Shown: one piece after another, positions 16,624 to 26,500 of the stretch
Position numbering within the stretch: the stretch's first letter is position 1
Layout: every line of letters starts with the position of its first letter
Assembly: GCF_001042905.1 (NCBI RefSeq)
Contig: NZ_JYLB01000008.1
Span: forward strand, 124,001 to 188,000
Source: Pseudomonas lini
GTDB taxonomy: Bacteria; Pseudomonadota; Gammaproteobacteria; Pseudomonadales; Pseudomonadaceae
Length of the DNA: 64,000 nt
Direction of reading: 5' to 3'
Notes under the pieces: model-generated
What the model was told of the DNA's origin: nothing
What the model saw: the letters and a program-made list of their open reading frames with translations, nothing else
Database searches by the model: none
Program-made: the position numbers and the translations under genes

Positions 16624-17064
16624 TCAATGAACTCCATGTTGTAAGGGCGCAGGCTGATGCGAGGGCGAAGCGGTGTCGGTGTGCAACAAACGATGGGTGC
16701 GCGGATACTCGCCGTGATCGCTGATGAAATTCAGCAGCTCGACATAGGTTTTGCTGCTCTGGCGCAGCGCGGCTTCACGCAAGGCCGGCGCCAGTCGCGG
16801 GTCCTGCATGGTCCGCAACAGTCGTTGATGGATCGCGCACAGGTACTCGGCGCTCTCCTCCGGCTGGTTCAGGCGCAAGTGCAGGTCCGCCAGGTTATGG
16901 TGGGAAATCACGCAAGCCGCCACCGCTTCGTCGGCATCCGCCCAGCGCTCGAACAACACCTGAGCCAAGGCCAATGCCTGCAAATAAGCCTCGCGGGCAT
17001 CAACGAGTTCGCCCAGCATGAAATGGCGGTTGGCCCTTTCGATCGTGCGTTTCCAGTGCTCCAT
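16624..17064 (-). CDS. OrfX, conserved protein of the fag operon
   Basis: A 146-aa all-helical protein of unknown function, present between fumC and sodA in pseudomonad fag operons (called orfX). The start is the ATG at 17064 (MEHWKRTIERAN) with GGAGG seven bases upstream. The helical pattern (LVDAREAYLQALALAQVLFE, then HHNLADLHLRLNQPEESAEYL) looks like tetratricopeptide-type repeats, so it may be a scaffold or chaperone. It ends one base before the sodA start, so the two are tightly coupled. No catalytic motif is visible. Confidence 0.85.
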   Translation of the reverse strand: MEHWKRTIERANRHFMLGELVDAREAYLQALALAQVLFERWADADEAVAACVISHHNLADLHLRLNQPEESAEYLCAIHQRLLRTMQDPRLAPALREAALRQSSKTYVELLNFISDHGEYPRTHRLLHTDTASPSHQPAPLQHGVH

Positions 17065-17091
17065 GGTGAGCCTCCAAAGCGGTAGCAATGA

Positions 17092-18468
17092 TTACACGCC
17101 GCCTGCGGTGAGCTTCTCTGGGTTGAGCAATTCTTCCAGTTGGCTGCGCGTCAGGTCGGTGTGTTCCAGGGCGACGTCGATCACCGGTCGGCCCTGCTGA
17201 TAAGCCTTCTTGGCAATCTCAGCGGCTTTTTGGTAACCAATGATCGGGTTGAGTGCAGTGACCAGAATCGGATTGCGCGACAACGCTTCCTTGAGCCGGG
17301 CCTCGTTGACCTTGAAGCTGGCGATAGCCTTGTCGCCCAGCAGACGGCTGGCGTTGGCCAGCAACTCGATACTGCTCAGCAGGTTCTGGGCGATGATCGG
17401 CAGCATGACGTTTAGCTCGAAGTTGCCCGACTGACCGGCGACGGTAATCACCGTGTCGTTGCCGATCACTTGAGCAGCGACCATCGCGGTAGCTTCCGGG
17501 ATCACCGGGTTGACCTTGCCGGGCATGATCGACGAGCCCGGCTGCAAGGCTTCGAGTTCGATTTCACCGAGACCGGCCAACGGGCCGGAATTCATCCAGC
17601 GCAGATCGTTGGCGATTTTCATCAAGGAAACCGCCGTGGCCTTGAGCTGCCCTGAAACGCTGACCGCCGTGTCCTGCGAGCCGATCAGCGCAAACAGGTC
17701 CTTGCCCGGTGTGAACTGCACTTGGGTCAGTTGGCTGAGTTGTTGGCTGAAACGCGCCGCAAATTCCGGATGGGCATTGATCCCGGTGCCCACCGCCGTG
17801 CCGCCCTGTGCCAGGGATTGCAGGCTAGGCAGCAGATCCTGCAGGTGACCGATATTGGCCTTGAGTTGTTGCGCCCAACCATTGAGCACCTGGCTCATGC
17901 GCACGGGCATGGCGTCCATCAAATGAGTACGCCCGGTTTTGACGAACGGATGAACCTGCTCGGCCTTGCGCTCGATCACCTGCACCAGATGCACCAGCGC
18001 CGGCAGCAACTGCTCATGCAAGCTCAATGCGGCGCTGACATGAATGGTGGTCGGGATGATGTCATTGCTGCTTTGGCCGCAATTGACGTGATCGTTGGGA
18101 TTCACCGGCTCGCCCAGCAAGCGGCTGGCCAGGGTGGCGATCACTTCGTTGGCGTTCATGTTGGAGCTGGTGCCGGAACCGGTCTGGAAGATATCCACCG
18201 GGAAGTGCTGCATGAAGTCGCCTTCGAGCAGGCCTTGAGCCGCATCGACGATCGCCTTGCCTTGGGATTCGCTGATCTGTTTGAGCTCGACGTTGGCTCG
18301 GGCGGCAGCAGCCTTGGCCAGAATCAGCGCGCGGATGAACTGCACGGGCATCGGTTTGCCGCTGATCGGGAAGTTATCCACCGCGCGTTGGGTTTGCGCG
18401 CCGTAAAGGGCGTCCACCGGGACCTGAAGTTCGCCCATGCTGTCGCGTTCGATACGTGTGTTACTCAT
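17092..18468 (-). CDS. fumC: Class II fumarate hydratase
   Basis: FumC reversibly hydrates fumarate to malate in the citric acid cycle without an iron-sulfur cluster, so it works under iron limitation and superoxide stress. The 458-aa protein carries the superfamily signature GSSIMPGKVNP (the usual consensus is GSSxMPxKxN), TGSGTSSNMNANEV and GQSSNDIIPTTIH. Its start overlaps the fagA end by eight bases. Its place with sodA in the Fur-linked operon fits the iron-sparing role. Confidence 0.97.
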   Translation of the reverse strand: MSNTRIERDSMGELQVPVDALYGAQTQRAVDNFPISGKPMPVQFIRALILAKAAAARANVELKQISESQGKAIVDAAQGLLEGDFMQHFPVDIFQTGSGTSSNMNANEVIATLASRLLGEPVNPNDHVNCGQSSNDIIPTTIHVSAALSLHEQLLPALVHLVQVIERKAEQVHPFVKTGRTHLMDAMPVRMSQVLNGWAQQLKANIGHLQDLLPSLQSLAQGGTAVGTGINAHPEFAARFSQQLSQLTQVQFTPGKDLFALIGSQDTAVSVSGQLKATAVSLMKIANDLRWMNSGPLAGLGEIELEALQPGSSIMPGKVNPVIPEATAMVAAQVIGNDTVITVAGQSGNFELNVMLPIIAQNLLSSIELLANASRLLGDKAIASFKVNEARLKEALSRNPILVTALNPIIGYQKAAEIAKKAYQQGRPVIDVALEHTDLTRSQLEELLNPEKLTAGGV

Positions 18469-18856
18469 CGGGAGATCCTTGCACCAGTTCTATGAGAGAA
18501 ATCGAAGGTTCCAACTCGCAAGTCGCCAGTTGCCAAGCGTAGCTTTGCCAACGTTTGAGGCGGCAGTCGCAGAGTGATTGCCGTTCGAGATCGCGTAGCG
18601 GTCGCCAGGCCTGGTCGAGACACAGGCTGCGCCAGTGCCAGGGCAGCGCGACGTCGGCGGCAGTGTCGAGCAATAAACGGAAGGAAGTTTCGGCGATGGT
18701 CCAGGGTGAGGTGGCCGTGCAACAGCCCAGATACCGGCCTTCAGCCAGATAATGTTCGATCAGGCGTGGCTCGTCAGGGTCCATGGCGCAACGGATCTGG
18801 CGACTCATCCAGCGCCAGCTTTCGAGGTAAGGCTGCTCGTGCAAGGCAGAACTCAT
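18461..18856 (-). CDS. fagA: FagA, Fur-associated protein
   Basis: A 131-aa protein matching the position and character of FagA, the first gene of the iron-repressed fagA-fumC-orfX-sodA operon in pseudomonads. Its function is not known. It is rich in Trp, Arg and Cys (SWRWMSRQIRC, EGRYLGCCTATSPW, CDCRLKRWQSYAW), without a signal peptide or membrane span; the cysteines might bind metal. The ATG at 18856 has a weak ribosome site. An AT-rich Fur-box-like sequence lies 20-50 bases upstream. Confidence 0.85.
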   Translation of the reverse strand: MSSALHEQPYLESWRWMSRQIRCAMDPDEPRLIEHYLAEGRYLGCCTATSPWTIAETSFRLLLDTAADVALPWHWRSLCLDQAWRPLRDLERQSLCDCRLKRWQSYAWQLATCELEPSISLIELVQGSPDE

Positions 18857-18875
18857 GATCCGGGCTCATTCGGTA

Positions 18876-18905
18876 ATGAGATTTATTATTAGATGATAAT
18901 GAGAA
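18876..18905 (-). promoter_or_regulatory. Fur-box-like sequence upstream of fagA
   Basis: The stretch contains overlapping GATAATGAGA, TTATTAGATGATAAT and TGAGATTTATTATTA units that match the repeated NATA/TAT hexamers of the Fur consensus. It lies directly before fagA, and P. aeruginosa has a Fur site at the same place. Fur with Fe2+ should repress the operon. Confidence 0.7.
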
Positions 18906-18927
18906 CCAAAACAAGCATGTAAATAAA

Positions 18928-19013
18928 GATCAAAAGATCGCAGCCTTCGGCAGCTCCTACATGGGCTCGGAGTGCATCTTGTAGGAGCTGCCGAAGGCTG
19001 CGATCTTTTGATC
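18928..19013. repeat. REP-type inverted repeat upstream of fagA
   Basis: Perfect 33-base arms (18928-18960 and 18981-19013) flank a 20-base loop. The modules GTAGGAGCTGCCGAAGGCTG and CGATCTTTTGATC are shared with the repeats at 42171 and 53936. Confidence 0.9.
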
Positions 19014-19016
19014 CAC

Positions 19017-19054
19017 AAAAAAGGCGCACCACCTCATGGGTGGCGCGCCTTTTT
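19017..19054 (-). terminator. Rho-independent terminator after pmbA
   Basis: AAAAAGGCGC at one side and GCGCCTTTTT at the other pair around an inner ACCACC/GGGTGG stem with a TCAT loop. On the minus strand the stem ends in a T-run just after the pmbA stop; the symmetric A/T flanks allow action on both strands. Confidence 0.8.
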
Positions 19055-19071
19055 GGTGCCGCAGTCGGAGG

Positions 19072-20418
19072 TTAGCTACCCGCCACTGTCATTCGTTCAA
19101 TCAACACCGAACCGGTGCGAATGTTGCTGCGCAATTCCAGGTCATTACCGACCGCAATGATCTGCTTGAACATGTCGCGCATGTTGCCGGCGATGGTCAC
19201 TTCCTGGACCGCGAACTGGATTTCGCCGTTCTCGACCCAGAAACCCGCCGCGCCACGGGAGTAATCGCCAGTGACCATGTTCAGGCCCTGCCCCATCAGT
19301 TCGGTGACCAGCAGGCCACGGCCCATACGGCGCAGCAAGGCGGCCTGATCTTCATCGCCATGGGTAACGAACAGGTTGTGCACGCCGCCGGCGTTGGCGG
19401 TGCTCGGCATGCCCAGCTTGCGGCCGGAGTAGGTGCCGAGTATGTAGGACACCAACTCGCCCTTCTCCACGAACGGCTTGGCGTAGGTCGCCAAGCCATC
19501 GCCGTCGAAGGCCGAACTGCCCAAGGCGCGCATCAGATGTGGACGTTCATCAATGGTCAACCATTCCGGGAACAGCTTCTGCCCCAGCGTGCCTTCGAGG
19601 AACGACGATTTGCGGTACAGACTGCCGCCGGAAATCGCCGACAGGAAACTGCCGAACAAACCACCGGCCAATTCCGCGGAAAACAGCACCGGCACTTCAC
19701 AGGTCGGCACCGGACGCGCGCCCAGACGGCTCGCCGCCCGTTGCGCGGCACGTTGGCCGATGCTCTCCGCAGAGGCCAGCAAATTGCCCTGACGGTTCAC
19801 GTCGTACCAGTAATCGCGCTGCATCTGGCCATCGGCTTCGGCGATCATCACGCAGCTGAGGCTGTGACGAGTCGAAGCGTAACCACCGATAAAACCGTGG
19901 CTGTTGCCGTAAACCCGGCAGCCCTGGTGAGTGCTGAGGGTGGTGCCGTCGGCATTCTTGATCCGGCTGTCGGTGGCAAACGCCGCCGCTTCACAGGCCA
20001 GCGCCTGCTCGATGGCTTGCTCCGGGGTAATGTCCCATTGATGGAACAGGTCGAAATCCTGCAGATCCTTGGCCATCAACGCGGCATCCGCCAAGCCCGA
20101 GGCTTCGTCTTCGGAGGTGTGCTTGGCAATGGCCAGCGCGGCGGCGACGGTTTCGCGAATTGCTTCCGGACCACTGGCCGAGGTGCTAGCCGAGCCTTTG
20201 CGCTGCCCCACATACAAGGTGATGCCAAAGCCCTGATCGCGATTGAACTCAACGGTTTCGACTTCCCGCTGACGCACCGTGGTCGACAGGCCCTGCTCCA
20301 GCGACACGGCCACTTCACAGGCACTGGCGCCCTGGCGCTTGGCTTCAGCGATGATCTGCTCGACTTGTTCTTGCAGTGCCGGCAACGCTTGTGGGCCGAC
20401 GCTTTCAACTGCACTCAT
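19072..20418 (-). CDS. pmbA: Metalloprotease TldE/PmbA
   Basis: PmbA (TldE) forms a heterodimeric zinc protease with TldD, implicated in maturation of microcins and degradation of CcdA in E. coli. The 448-aa protein starts MSAVESVGPQALP at 20418, with GGAG upstream. It belongs to the U62 family but lacks the HExxxH motif, as expected for the non-catalytic partner. Its partner tldD lies on the same strand 0.7 kb away, separated by darP on the other strand, the usual pseudomonad arrangement. Confidence 0.95.
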   Translation of the reverse strand: MSAVESVGPQALPALQEQVEQIIAEAKRQGASACEVAVSLEQGLSTTVRQREVETVEFNRDQGFGITLYVGQRKGSASTSASGPEAIRETVAAALAIAKHTSEDEASGLADAALMAKDLQDFDLFHQWDITPEQAIEQALACEAAAFATDSRIKNADGTTLSTHQGCRVYGNSHGFIGGYASTRHSLSCVMIAEADGQMQRDYWYDVNRQGNLLASAESIGQRAAQRAASRLGARPVPTCEVPVLFSAELAGGLFGSFLSAISGGSLYRKSSFLEGTLGQKLFPEWLTIDERPHLMRALGSSAFDGDGLATYAKPFVEKGELVSYILGTYSGRKLGMPSTANAGGVHNLFVTHGDEDQAALLRRMGRGLLVTELMGQGLNMVTGDYSRGAAGFWVENGEIQFAVQEVTIAGNMRDMFKQIIAVGNDLELRSNIRTGSVLIERMTVAGS

Positions 20419-20526
20419 GCTGTTCTCCACTCAAATTCTGCTTTCGGCTAGGGCCTTCGAGCGACCGGGCCGGACAAGCGGCCCCCGACTGGTTATCATG
20501 GCGGCGTTTCTTTGCGGACGGCCACC

Positions 20527-21051
20527 ATGGTTGATTCTTACGACGACTCCCTCGATACGGGAGAAAAAAGCAAATCCCAGGTTAAACGCGAGCTTCATGC
20601 TCTGGTTGACCTCGGCGAGCGCCTTACAACGCTCAAGCCTGACTTGCTGGCAAAACTGCCGTTGACCGACGCTATGCGCCGGGCCCTGGCCGATGCGCCG
20701 AAGCACACCGCGAATATCGCGCGTAAACGGCACCTTATGTTCATCGGCAAACTGATGCGCGATCAGGACACTGACGCCATTCTGACTCTGCTCGATCAAC
20801 TGGATGCCTCCACTCGGCAGTACAACGAACGTTTCCATGGACTGGAACGCTGGCGCGATCGCTTGATCGCGGGCGACGATGCAGTCCTGGAGAAGTTCGT
20901 GCTCGACTACCCGGAAGCTGATCGTCAGCAATTGCGCTCCCTGATCCGTCAGGCCCAGCACGAACTGGCGACCAACAAGCCACCGGCCTCGAGCCGTAAA
21001 ATCTTCAAGTACATCCGTGAGCTGGACGAGACTCAACGCGGTCTGCGTTAA
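20527..21051 (+). CDS. darP: Ribosome-associated protein DarP (YjgA)
   Basis: DarP associates with late 50S precursors and helps ribosome assembly in E. coli. The 174-aa, highly charged helical protein starts at MVDSYDDSLDTGEKSKSQVKRE (ATG 20527). Two short hydrophobic-charged repeats, LLDQLDASTRQYNERFHGLERWRDRL and FVLDYPEADRQQLRSLIRQAQHE, match the family. It reads opposite to pmbA and toward tldD, with a terminator stem-loop between the two stops. Confidence 0.9.
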   Translation: MVDSYDDSLDTGEKSKSQVKRELHALVDLGERLTTLKPDLLAKLPLTDAMRRALADAPKHTANIARKRHLMFIGKLMRDQDTDAILTLLDQLDASTRQYNERFHGLERWRDRLIAGDDAVLEKFVLDYPEADRQQLRSLIRQAQHELATNKPPASSRKIFKYIRELDETQRGLR

Positions 21052-21060
21052 GTCCCGAAT

Positions 21061-21087
21061 CGGGTGAGTTGCCAAGCGGCTCACCCG
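21061..21087. terminator. Stem-loop between darP and tldD stops
   Basis: CGGGTGAG (21061-21068) pairs perfectly with CTCACCCG (21080-21087) around an 11-base loop, between two convergent genes only 51 bases apart. There is no long U-run, so it is a likely but unproven shared terminator. Confidence 0.5.
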
Positions 21088-21102
21088 AAGCTCCATCCCT
21101 TC

Positions 21103-22545
21103 TTACGATCCTGTACCACCTACAGTGATCGCATCGATTTTCAGCGTTGGCTGGCCGACACCCACCGGCACCGACTGCCCATCCTTGCCACACGTTCCCA
21201 CACCGCTGTCCAGCGCCAGATCGTTACCGACCATCGACACCTTGCTCATGGCTTCCGGCCCGTTGCCGATCAACGTCGCGCCTTTGACCGGGGCAGTAAT
21301 CTTGCCGTCTTCGATCAGGTACGCCTCGCTGGTGGAGAACACGAACTTGCCGCTGGTGATGTCCACCTGACCGCCGCCGAGGTTCGCGCAGTAGATGCCC
21401 TTTTTCACCGAGGCGATGATTTCCGCCGGGTCGCTTTCGCCAGCCAGCATGTAGGTGTTGGTCATGCGCGGCATCGGCAAGTGCGCGTAGGATTCGCGAC
21501 GACCGTTGCCGGTGCGGGCTACGCCCATCAGGCGCGCATTGAGCTTGTCCTGCATATAACCTTTGAGCACGCCGTTTTCGATCAGTGTGGTGCACTCGGT
21601 CGGCGTGCCTTCGTCGTCGACGCTCAGCGAACCACGACGCCCGGCAAGGGTGCCGTCATCGACGATGGTGCAGAGCTTCGAAGCAACCATCTCGCCCATG
21701 CGCCCGCTGTAGGCCGAACTGCCCTTGCGGTTGAAATCGCCTTCCAGGCCATGGCCGACGGCTTCGTGCAGCAACACGCCGGACCAACCCGAGCCCAACA
21801 CCACCGGCAACGTACCGGCCGGGGCCGGAATCGCTTCCAGATTCACCAGCGCCTGACGCAACGCTTCGCGGGCATAGCCCATGGCGCGGTCATCGCTGAG
21901 GAAATAGCGGTAATCGGTGCGACCGCCACCGCCATGACCACCGCGCTCACGACGGCCATTTTGCTCGACGATCACGCTGACGTTAAAACGCACCAGCGGC
22001 CGCACATCCGCCGCCAGGCCGCCGTCGGTGGAAGCAATCAAGATCCGTTCCCAGACTCCGGCCATGCTCACGGTGACTTGCTGGATACGCGGGTCCAGGG
22101 CACGAGTCGCCACATCGATACGCTTGAGCAGCTCGACTTTTTCGGCACGACTCATCACTTCCAGCGGGTTATCCGGCCCGTACAACTGGGCGACATCCTG
22201 AGTCGTGAAGGCTTGCACCGTGCCGTTCTGCCCAGCGCGGGAGATCGAACGTGCCGCACGGGCTGCGGCGCCGAGGGCTTCGAGGGTAATGGCATTGCTG
22301 TAGGCAAAACCGGTTTTCTCACCCGATTGCGCACGCACGCCGACACCCTGGTCGAGATTGAAGCTGCCTTCCTTGACGATCCCGTCTTCCAGTGCCCAGG
22401 ACTCGGAAATCTGCCCCTGGAAATACAGGTCGGCGGCATCGATGCCCGGGCCGGCCAGATCGCCGAGCACACCTTGCAGGCTCTCGATCGTTACGCCGCC
22501 GGGCGCCAGGAGGTGTTCACTGACGGAGGACAACAACTCGCTCAT
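21103..22545 (-). CDS. tldD: Metalloprotease TldD
   Basis: TldD is the catalytic subunit of the TldD-TldE zinc protease. The 480-aa protein carries the zinc motif HEAVGHGLEGD (HExxxH form) near residue 260, followed by the glycine-rich segment GTLAGRRGSLSVDDEGTP. The ATG at 22545 lies 12 bases after the nitrilase gene, so these two are co-transcribed. It ends the long leftward run that begins at mreB. Confidence 0.97.
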   Translation of the reverse strand: MSELLSSVSEHLLAPGGVTIESLQGVLGDLAGPGIDAADLYFQGQISESWALEDGIVKEGSFNLDQGVGVRAQSGEKTGFAYSNAITLEALGAAARAARSISRAGQNGTVQAFTTQDVAQLYGPDNPLEVMSRAEKVELLKRIDVATRALDPRIQQVTVSMAGVWERILIASTDGGLAADVRPLVRFNVSVIVEQNGRRERGGHGGGGRTDYRYFLSDDRAMGYAREALRQALVNLEAIPAPAGTLPVVLGSGWSGVLLHEAVGHGLEGDFNRKGSSAYSGRMGEMVASKLCTIVDDGTLAGRRGSLSVDDEGTPTECTTLIENGVLKGYMQDKLNARLMGVARTGNGRRESYAHLPMPRMTNTYMLAGESDPAEIIASVKKGIYCANLGGGQVDITSGKFVFSTSEAYLIEDGKITAPVKGATLIGNGPEAMSKVSMVGNDLALDSGVGTCGKDGQSVPVGVGQPTLKIDAITVGGTGS

Positions 22546-22557
22546 ATGCTTTACGCC

Positions 22558-23412
22558 TTAAATTCGTCGTTCTGATGCAGGTCGCTGAGCGCCCTGCGAG
22601 AAAAAGCGCCGGTGAGTGGACACCGGCATCCGCGCCCTGATGGACGCCTGTTCGCTGCTGTCGCGTTCGGCCAGCAGCACGGCCTCGCCCTGATCCTGTT
22701 GTGCCAGCACCCGCCCCCATGGGTCAACGATGGCGGCATGACCAAAGGTTTCTCGTGGCCCCGGATGCGTCCCACCCTGGGCGGCCGCGAGCATGTAACA
22801 CTGAGTCTCGATGGCCCGCGCGCGAATCAGCACGTCCCAATGAGCCGCGCCGGTCACCGCGGTAAAGGCCGACGGCGCGGTAATCAACTCCGCGCCGGCC
22901 GCACGCAATTCACTGTAGAGCTCCGGAAATCTTAAGTCGTAACAGACGGTCAGACCGACTCGACCGACGGGCGTGTCGGCAACCACCACACCACTGCCAA
23001 AAGCATAGTCATCGGATTCGCGATAACGCCCGCGATTGTCCGCCACGTCTACGTCGAACAGATGCAGCTTGTCGTACCGCGCCACGGTTTCACCCTGGTC
23101 ATCGACCAGCAACGAGCATGCATGCACTTTGGCCGTCGGTTGATCCACCGGCGGCAACGGCAATGTGCCGGCCACTATCCATAACTTGAGGTCGCGGGAG
23201 GTGTGTTTCAACCATGGCAGGATCGGGCCTTCGCCCAAGGCTTCGGCGCGGCCGATGTCGGCAATGTCGCGACGGCCCATGGCAGCGAAATTTTCCGGCA
23301 GCACGGCAAGCCGCGCGCCACCGGTCGCCGCCTGCTCAAGCAGACGACGGGCCTGGGCCAGATTGGCCAGCACGTCGCTCTGGCTGACCATTTGAATCAC
23401 CGCTACAGACAT
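22558..23412 (-). CDS. Carbon-nitrogen hydrolase (Nit1-like amidase)
   Basis: A 284-aa nitrilase-superfamily enzyme. The Glu-Lys-Cys catalytic set is visible in LPENFAAMG (Glu), YDKLHLFDVDV (Lys) and TVCYDLRFPELY (Cys). The KLHLFDVD and CYDLRFPELY forms match the Nit1/YbeM branch, whose members hydrolyse deaminated glutathione, a metabolite-repair reaction; that substrate is inferred from family likeness. It sits between yhdP and tldD, an arrangement kept in pseudomonads. A REP hairpin separates it from yhdP. Confidence 0.88.
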   Translation of the reverse strand: MSVAVIQMVSQSDVLANLAQARRLLEQAATGGARLAVLPENFAAMGRRDIADIGRAEALGEGPILPWLKHTSRDLKLWIVAGTLPLPPVDQPTAKVHACSLLVDDQGETVARYDKLHLFDVDVADNRGRYRESDDYAFGSGVVVADTPVGRVGLTVCYDLRFPELYSELRAAGAELITAPSAFTAVTGAAHWDVLIRARAIETQCYMLAAAQGGTHPGPRETFGHAAIVDPWGRVLAQQDQGEAVLLAERDSSEQASIRARMPVSTHRRFFSQGAQRPASERRI

Positions 23413-23442
23413 GGCCTATTCCCTATGTGAAATCTACGCATA

Positions 23443-23533
23443 CCTGTAGGAGCTGCAGAGTGAAACGAGGCTGCGATCTTTTGACCTTGATTTTTAAAGT
23501 CAAAAGATCGCAGCCTGCGACAGCTCCTACAGG
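23443..23533. repeat. REP-type inverted repeat between yhdP and nitrilase gene
   Basis: The arms CCTGTAGGAGCTG...GGCTGCGATCTTTTGAC and its complement enclose a 13-base AT-rich loop. The arms differ at the central GCAGAGTGAAACGA/GCGACA block, so the stem is imperfect in the middle. It lies within the leftward mreB-tldD run and may affect downstream expression. Confidence 0.85.
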
Positions 23534-23587
23534 GGTAAGCGGCGCCGCATAAAAACATGCTACTCCATAGGTGCGCAGGATGGCTTT

Positions 23588-26500
23588 TCAAAAAGGCTTG
23601 TCGAAGGTGATTTTCGGTTCTTTCCATGGGCCTTTGACGGTGTATTTGACGCTGGCAAAGCGCGCCACGCGGTCACCGATCAGCTTATCGATCAGGAACA
23701 GCGCCCCGCCGACGGCCGGTGCACCGACGATCAGCGCGGCAATCGGCAGGTTGTTAGTCACCGGTAAAGTCACCAACAACTTGGCATCGACCTGATCACC
23801 CACCAGGTCCAGTGTGCCGTTGAGCTCCACATTGCTCGACGGACCGGTCAGCAGAATCGGTTCACGGGTCACGTAGACCCCGTTACTGGCGACCAGCAGG
23901 CCTTTGACCCGGTCATAGCTCAAGCCTTTGCCGAACAGGTCGGAAAAGTCCAGGCGCAAGCGGCGGCCGATGGAGTTGAAGTTGAGCAGACCAAATACCC
24001 GCAGCGCCTGAGCGCTGCCCTCGACTTCAACAAACTGACCTTTATTGAGTGACGCATCAAGACTGCCGGAGAAGCGCTTGGTCGCCAGCCACGCCGGTGA
24101 CCCAGGCCAGCGACCGTCGACATCCATATGAAACTCTTCACTGGTGACGCTCGGCGCAAACCCCCAGCCCTTGAGCACGTCGGCAAGGTTCCTGCCACTG
24201 ACTCGGCCCTTGTACCAACTGCCGGAATTACCCGGCGTGCCTTCCCAGCCACCGCTGCCCCGCAAGAGGATGCCCTTGAGGCCCAGATCAAGGGCATTGA
24301 AGGCGACACCCTTGGCGGTCGGTCGAACTTTCAGGTGCCACGCGCCCACCAGATCCGGGCCCTGGAACAGCTGATTGATGGTGACATCCAGCGCCGGGAT
24401 CTTCGTCGGGTCCACCGTGGCCAGCGGATCCGGCGAATTCTCGTCAGCCAGCGCCGTAGGGTCTCGTGCCGGCAAACGTACGTATTGCAGATTGACCGCA
24501 ATCGGTGCAGCTTTCGCATCGGGAATTGCGACGCTGCCCTTGGCCTGCTGACTATCGAGTTGCAGGGCCCACGCGGCCGGTTTGCGCGCCAACTGCACCG
24601 ACGCCTGATCCAGGGTGGTGCCAAAACCGCTGAGCTTGCCAATCTTCAAATCCGCGCCACTGAGCAACTGCTTGGCACTGCCGCCCGGATCCTGGCCAGC
24701 ATATTTGGTCACCAGATCCTGCCAAGGGGCGACATCCAGCTCGGACAGTACGCCACGCACGCGCAAACCTTTGGCGCCAGGCAACACCGCACTGCCGCCA
24801 CCGAGAAACAACTCGCCGCGACCGTCGGCGAAATCGCCGGTCGGTGCCGCAAACGTGAAGCTTGCCAGTTCACCATAGGTGGCCCAGTAACGGCGCTCGG
24901 CTCCTTGCAGGGTCATGCGGAACACGGTATCGCGCCCGACATCGGCGGCCATGCCGAACGGCGCCGGCAAATCCACCGCCACGCCTTTGAGGTTGGAGCT
25001 GACCATCAATTGACTGTCGGCGCCATCAAGGTTTAGCTGCAGCTGATAAGGGATCATCCCCGTCACCGGCAATGGCTGAGTGACATTCAGCCATTCGGTG
25101 AGTTTCTTGACCTCGACCTCACCCGATGCGGCAACCCGAGTGTTGAGCTTGCCCGGGCTGCCTTCGGCGAAGATCTGTGCTGTCACCGGCTTGTCGAAGG
25201 CTCGCGCCGTGATCTTTTGCCCGCTCAGACCCTTGGTGCTGTCGAAACGGAAATCGCCCTTGAGTTGTGTCAGTTCCAGGGTGGGCTCACTGAGCTTCAA
25301 ACGGGCCTTGGCGGTCTTGAAGTCGACGAGGATTTTCGGCTGCTCGCCTTTGACCAGCGGGATATCGAGCTTGAGCTTGCCTTGCAGTTCGCCTTCGCCC
25401 TCCCAACCGGCGAACGTTTCGGCAGTGCCGATCGGCGCTTCCTGCAAAATCTTCAGGCCATCGCCCAACCCGCCATCAAAGGCGCCGTCGAGGAACAGAT
25501 GACTGCTCTGCCCAGGGGGCACACGGGGAATATTGACGTAGACATCACGGACCTGAGTGTCGAGCAATTGGCCCTTGCTCGCGAGAATCCGCACACCGCT
25601 GTCTTCGATGAACACATCGCCGCTGACCTTGCTGACATGCGGCCAGCCCGGCTGAAACGCCAGCTCGGCATCGTGGACCTTGAAAAACAGGCTGATGCTG
25701 CGAGCCGTTTCGGCGGCGCCGTGGTTGAGCGAACCCTGGTACTGGAAGAAACCTTCATCCACCGCGCCTTTGAGAATCGCGGTGCGCAGCCATTCGTCCA
25801 GGCCCGGGCTGAGAACCGTTGGCAGGTATTTGGCGGTGTAGCGACCGTCGCCGTCGACCAGGCCGACCCGCAGGTCCATGTAGTCTTCCTGGGTGTGATC
25901 GAAATGCAGGCGGATCAGGAAGTCGCCGGCAATCTTGCCCTCCTCGCCCAGCACCTTCAGGTACGGCGAGATCAGGGTGAAACGTTCTTTGTCGAGTTTC
26001 CAGGTCAACCGGGCATTGGCCTGAATGTATTGCCATGGCTTGGCGAAAATCGGGTCCAGGTGCAGGGAGAAATCCTTGCTGTCCATGCGCAGCTCACCTT
26101 GCCCGAGATCGCCGCTGATGCTGCCACTGACATTTCGCACCGCTGGTGCACCGCGATAAGCGTCGAAGCCGACCTTTTCCAGATTGGCGGCAAAGCTGAA
26201 TTTGCTGTCATCGGTAGCGGCTGGGCGGAAGTCGATCAGCACGTTGCGCAAAACTCCGGTGACCTTGAGCCGCTCGACCGCCGTGGCGACACCTTCGGGC
26301 AGTGGGCCCAGTGCGTTCAGCAGCGGAGTGAGCGGTGTGAGATCGAGACGGTCGGCTTGCAGATGCAAGAGCTCTGGCACCTTGTCTGTCGCGGCAGTTT
26401 GTTGAAATTGCAGTTTCGATTCCCAGCGGGTGTCACCCAGGCTCATCGCCAGAGAATCCAGGGTCACCAGAACGCCTGTGGAACTGCGCTGGAAATACCC

